Positions 61,981 through 64,000 of a stretch of 64,000 nt of DNA are shown here, piece after piece. The notes beneath the pieces were generated by a model, which did no database searches, was not told the origin of the DNA, and saw only the letters and a program-made list of their open reading frames with translations. A program made the position numbers and the translations under genes. The stretch's first letter is position 1, and each line of letters begins with the position of its first letter. Source of the DNA: Liolophura sinensis (lineage: Eukaryota > Mollusca > Polyplacophora > Chitonida > Chitonidae); contig NC_088295.1 of assembly GCF_032854445.1 (NCBI RefSeq), forward strand, positions 47,915,385 through 47,979,384. The letters are read 5' to 3'.

Positions 61981-62160
61981 TAAGCAATGTTTTTACCTGT
62001 TGGCTCTCACAGCCTGACGCCGTACATGACGTCTTGTATGATGCCGTGTCTTGTTGCGTGATGTAAGAAATGTTAAAGTGTTACTTCAGTCCTGAGAGAA
62101 GCTGATATGAAGGATACTCTGTGGAATCACAATTCAAAAAATTCACTGAATAACGCTATA

Positions 62161-62772
62161 AGTCAAGAGTCATGAAAAACAAAATCTTCGGTAGTTTCCA
62201 TAAAATTTTCCTGGTGTGACGAAGTAATATTCCTGATGTGACAATTTTTCAGTCATGTGACGACAAAGGAATCCTTAGGGTGCATGTACGTGTAATGTGC
62301 CTCCTTGTAGCAGGACGGATTTCCACCGCTCTTTTATCTAGTGCTGCTTCACTGAGACGACTTACCGAAGGCAAATAAGCCGCCCCGCCCCAGCCACTAT
62401 ACTGATACAGGTCAACCAGTCGTTGCACTATCCCCTTCATGCTGAACGCCTAATGTGACGATGAATCAGGCTGATGTGACGTCACGTGAGGCAGTTAGGC
62501 TGGAATGACCTCATGTGCATTTGAAAGTACATCATTTGTTACTATAAGTCAGTGATGGGCAACATCAAGTGTTATTGCATGACGTCACACCAGGCAAAAT
62601 TGGAAACGGCAGAAAACTATTGTTTCCATATTATCCTTTCGAACTAACAACAATGGCTTTAATACAATGCGGTGTTTCTACAGTTTAAGAAAGTAATTCC
62701 CACTATCTCGATCCTTATCATTTAACTTTGCCTTTAAGACATACATGCCTTAACACAAAAGCAGCTCTTTAA
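62161..62772 (+). repeat. Interspersed repeat R1, interrupted copy
   Basis: Matches 2229-2621, but with about 217 extra bases at 62243-62459. The break falls in CCTGATGTGAC-GATGAATC, which is continuous in the other copy. Apart from this, the order of blocks is the same through ACAACAATGGCTTTAATACA and GCTCTTTAA. Confidence 0.9.
62243..62450 (-). mobile_element. SINE family B fragment nested in repeat R1, reverse
   Basis: AATTTTTCAGTCATGTGACG to CCTTCATGCTGAACGCC is family B lacking both the tRNA head and the last part of the tail. It is flanked by TGATGTGAC (62234-62242) and TAATGTGAC (62451-62459), a likely target-site duplication. Confidence 0.9.
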
Positions 62773-63103
62773 TGTTGACTGAACTTGTATTATGATGTCA
62801 TTCTGCTAAACTTGGATTGGATCATCATAAAACAAAATGTGTCTTTGTAACATCATGGCAGCAGGGTGTTGTGAAAAAAAGCCAGTGAGATGTCGTTTTT
62901 ATCAGTGAAGGAAATCCTGACATTTAACCATTATATAAATAATAAATAAAGAATCAAATATAGTGAGGCTGTGACATAGTCTAGATGCAGAGATGTATGT
63001 GTATGTGTGTGCCTGGTCACGATATCAGCATATTACTCTTCAGCACTAAATTGATGAATGTACTGGTCCAGGCATAGCGATGGAATACTGCATGTACATG
63101 TAT

Positions 63104-63290
63104 GTATTTATTTATTTGTTGGCTGTTTTACACTGTACTCAAGAATATGTCACTTATATGACAGCGGCCAGCTTTATGATGGGTGGAAACCGGGCAGAGC
63201 CTGGGGGGAAACCCACGACCGCATTGGTGTGAGGCTCCTGGGTCATTACACTGTGCTAGTGCGCTAACCAACTGAGCCACGGAGGCGCCC
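63104..63290 (-). mobile_element. SINE family A with tRNA-like head, internal deletion, reverse
   Basis: The left end TATTTATTTATTTG is the reversed tail. The right end GTGCGCTAACCAACTGAGCC, then ACGGAGGCGCCC, is the reversed head. The middle between the GGGTTTCC block and the CACCAATGCGG block is deleted. Both ends are intact. Confidence 0.92.
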
Positions 63291-63589
63291 GAATACTACA
63301 TGTAAATATGTGCAACTGGCTGGCTTGTGGCTTGCCATGGAAAACCTTCAGCCTGGTTGGTACATGTATTGTGTATCAGTGAATGGTTTGGGTCCCTGGA
63401 AAAGGAAAGGTTGAAAGATGTGGAAGTTTAGGGGTCTGATATAGGCGTAGTTTTGTGATAGTATACTGATTCTGTTCGTGTTCGTGTTCATGTGCTGGTT
63501 TGCTGCGACTATCAGGCCCTTTGCCCAAAGAGGCTGCAAGTGTGAACTTAACTGGCTCTGTTTTAATTCAGGTTTTAAGTCAGGAGGTT

Positions 63590-63680
63590 TGTCAGGTACA
63601 TGTACCTGGCAGAGGTTGGTGGTTTACATCCAGTACTCTGGTTTCTTTCCCCCATTAACTTGTCAACCATCAAATACATG
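63590..63680 (+). mobile_element. SINE family C fragment
   Basis: CAGAGGTTGGTGGTTTACAT, CCAGTACTCTGGTTTCTTTC and ACTTGTCAACCATCAA resemble the middle of family C. The tail is lost. Confidence 0.4.
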
Positions 63681-63799
63681 TAAGTCAAAAATTTGTCAGT
63701 GCACGGTTAACATCAGTCTAATAAAATATCAAAGTGTTCATTATTACAGGCATAGATTAAAATTTCTGTCAATATAAATATGCATGTTTACCTTTGCAG

Positions 63800-63832
63800 A
63801 ACTTCAGGCAGAGGTTGACAGTGATTATGAAG
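63800..63832 (+). CDS. CYB5R4: CYB5R4 micro-exon inside the CS domain
   Basis: The 33 bases lie between TTACCTTTGCAG and ATGAAG|GTTTGT. They complete Glu226, then read LQAEVDSDYE (227-236). In the human protein the matching place is the stretch around HEVQEDF. The donor is weaker than the others, but the phases fit. The next exon should begin beyond 64000. Confidence 0.75.
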
Positions 63833-64000
63833 GTTTGTTGCTCATTTTGCTTTCATGTACCACTTCATTAGATGAGAAATATTTGATATTATTTGATCAC
63901 ATGATTTTTGCACACTTAAGGTGAAAATGTATACTAAAAGTATACTGACCACTATTATTTATCTGTTACTACTTCTCATAATAGTAAAGTGGTTCATATA

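Larger units (their letters stand above)
60590..63799 (+). other. CYB5R4: CYB5R4 intron, 3.2 kb
   Basis: Non-coding. Holds a family A SINE, the diverged R3 repeat, the interrupted R1 repeat and another reverse family A SINE. Nothing else recognised. Confidence 0.7.
21130..63832 (+). other. CYB5R4: CYB5R4 gene (cytochrome b5 reductase 4), 5' part, gene span
   Basis: Seven exons joined by phase-consistent GT-AG introns encode about 236 residues in the order expected for this fusion protein: an N-terminal leader, a cytochrome b5 heme domain, a linker and the start of a CS domain. In the known family these are followed by a FAD/NAD(P)H reductase domain, which must lie to the right of this window. 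The enzyme passes electrons from NAD(P)H through FAD to heme. In vertebrates it is associated with the endoplasmic reticulum, redox balance and lipid handling. The leader motif PAPNSQQR and SLMDWIRL-SGKDLTG are diagnostic of this member as opposed to other cytochrome b5 proteins. Confidence 0.95.

Overview
This is animal nuclear DNA, not bacterial. It is AT-rich, and the coding signal comes in short blocks with matching intron phases bounded by AG and GT. No long intact reading frames are present. Dense tRNA-derived SINEs ending in (AATA)n or (CACT)n, together with many ATGTACATGTA-type runs, are most typical of a marine mollusc (bivalve or gastropod). That assignment is an inference from repeat style and protein similarity.

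Layout. (1) Positions 1-4829, plus strand: the 3' part of a gene with one recognisable ankyrin repeat. Five exons join in frame and end in a TGA at 4829. I cannot name it. AATAAA signals at 6221, 6371, 6512 and 7469 could end its mRNA. (2) About 7.5-15.8 kb: apparently gene-free DNA with SINE and TIR-element copies. (3) 15.79-16.35 kb: a less AT-rich block ending in a good splice donor, a candidate promoter and 5' UTR exon for the next gene. (4) 21.13 kb to the right edge, plus strand: the 5' part of the gene for cytochrome b5 reductase 4 (CYB5R4, also called NCB5OR). Seven coding exons encode about 236 residues: the N-terminal leader, the cytochrome b5 domain with both heme-ligand histidines (His93 and His116), a linker made of very small exons, and the start of the CS domain. 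The rest of the CS domain and the FAD/NAD reductase domain lie beyond 64000.

The introns of CYB5R4 are very long (17.5, 9.1 and 11.0 kb) and hold most of the window's unusual structure: a recent 129-bp tandem array, a 16-bp self-complementary minisatellite, two foldback elements, a TIR-bounded short element, SINEs of at least three families sharing a similar 3' tail, and a nearly perfect hairpin. One old repeat occurs twice, once clean and once interrupted by a SINE fragment. Several less AT-rich, repeat-free intron segments could be conserved regulatory DNA. One minus-strand short reading frame begins at a TISU-like start.

No CRISPR array, operon, phage, rRNA or independent tRNA gene was seen. 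I found no clearly new multi-gene system. The best leads are the hairpins that look like template-switch products, the shared SINE tails, and the possible nested antisense gene.
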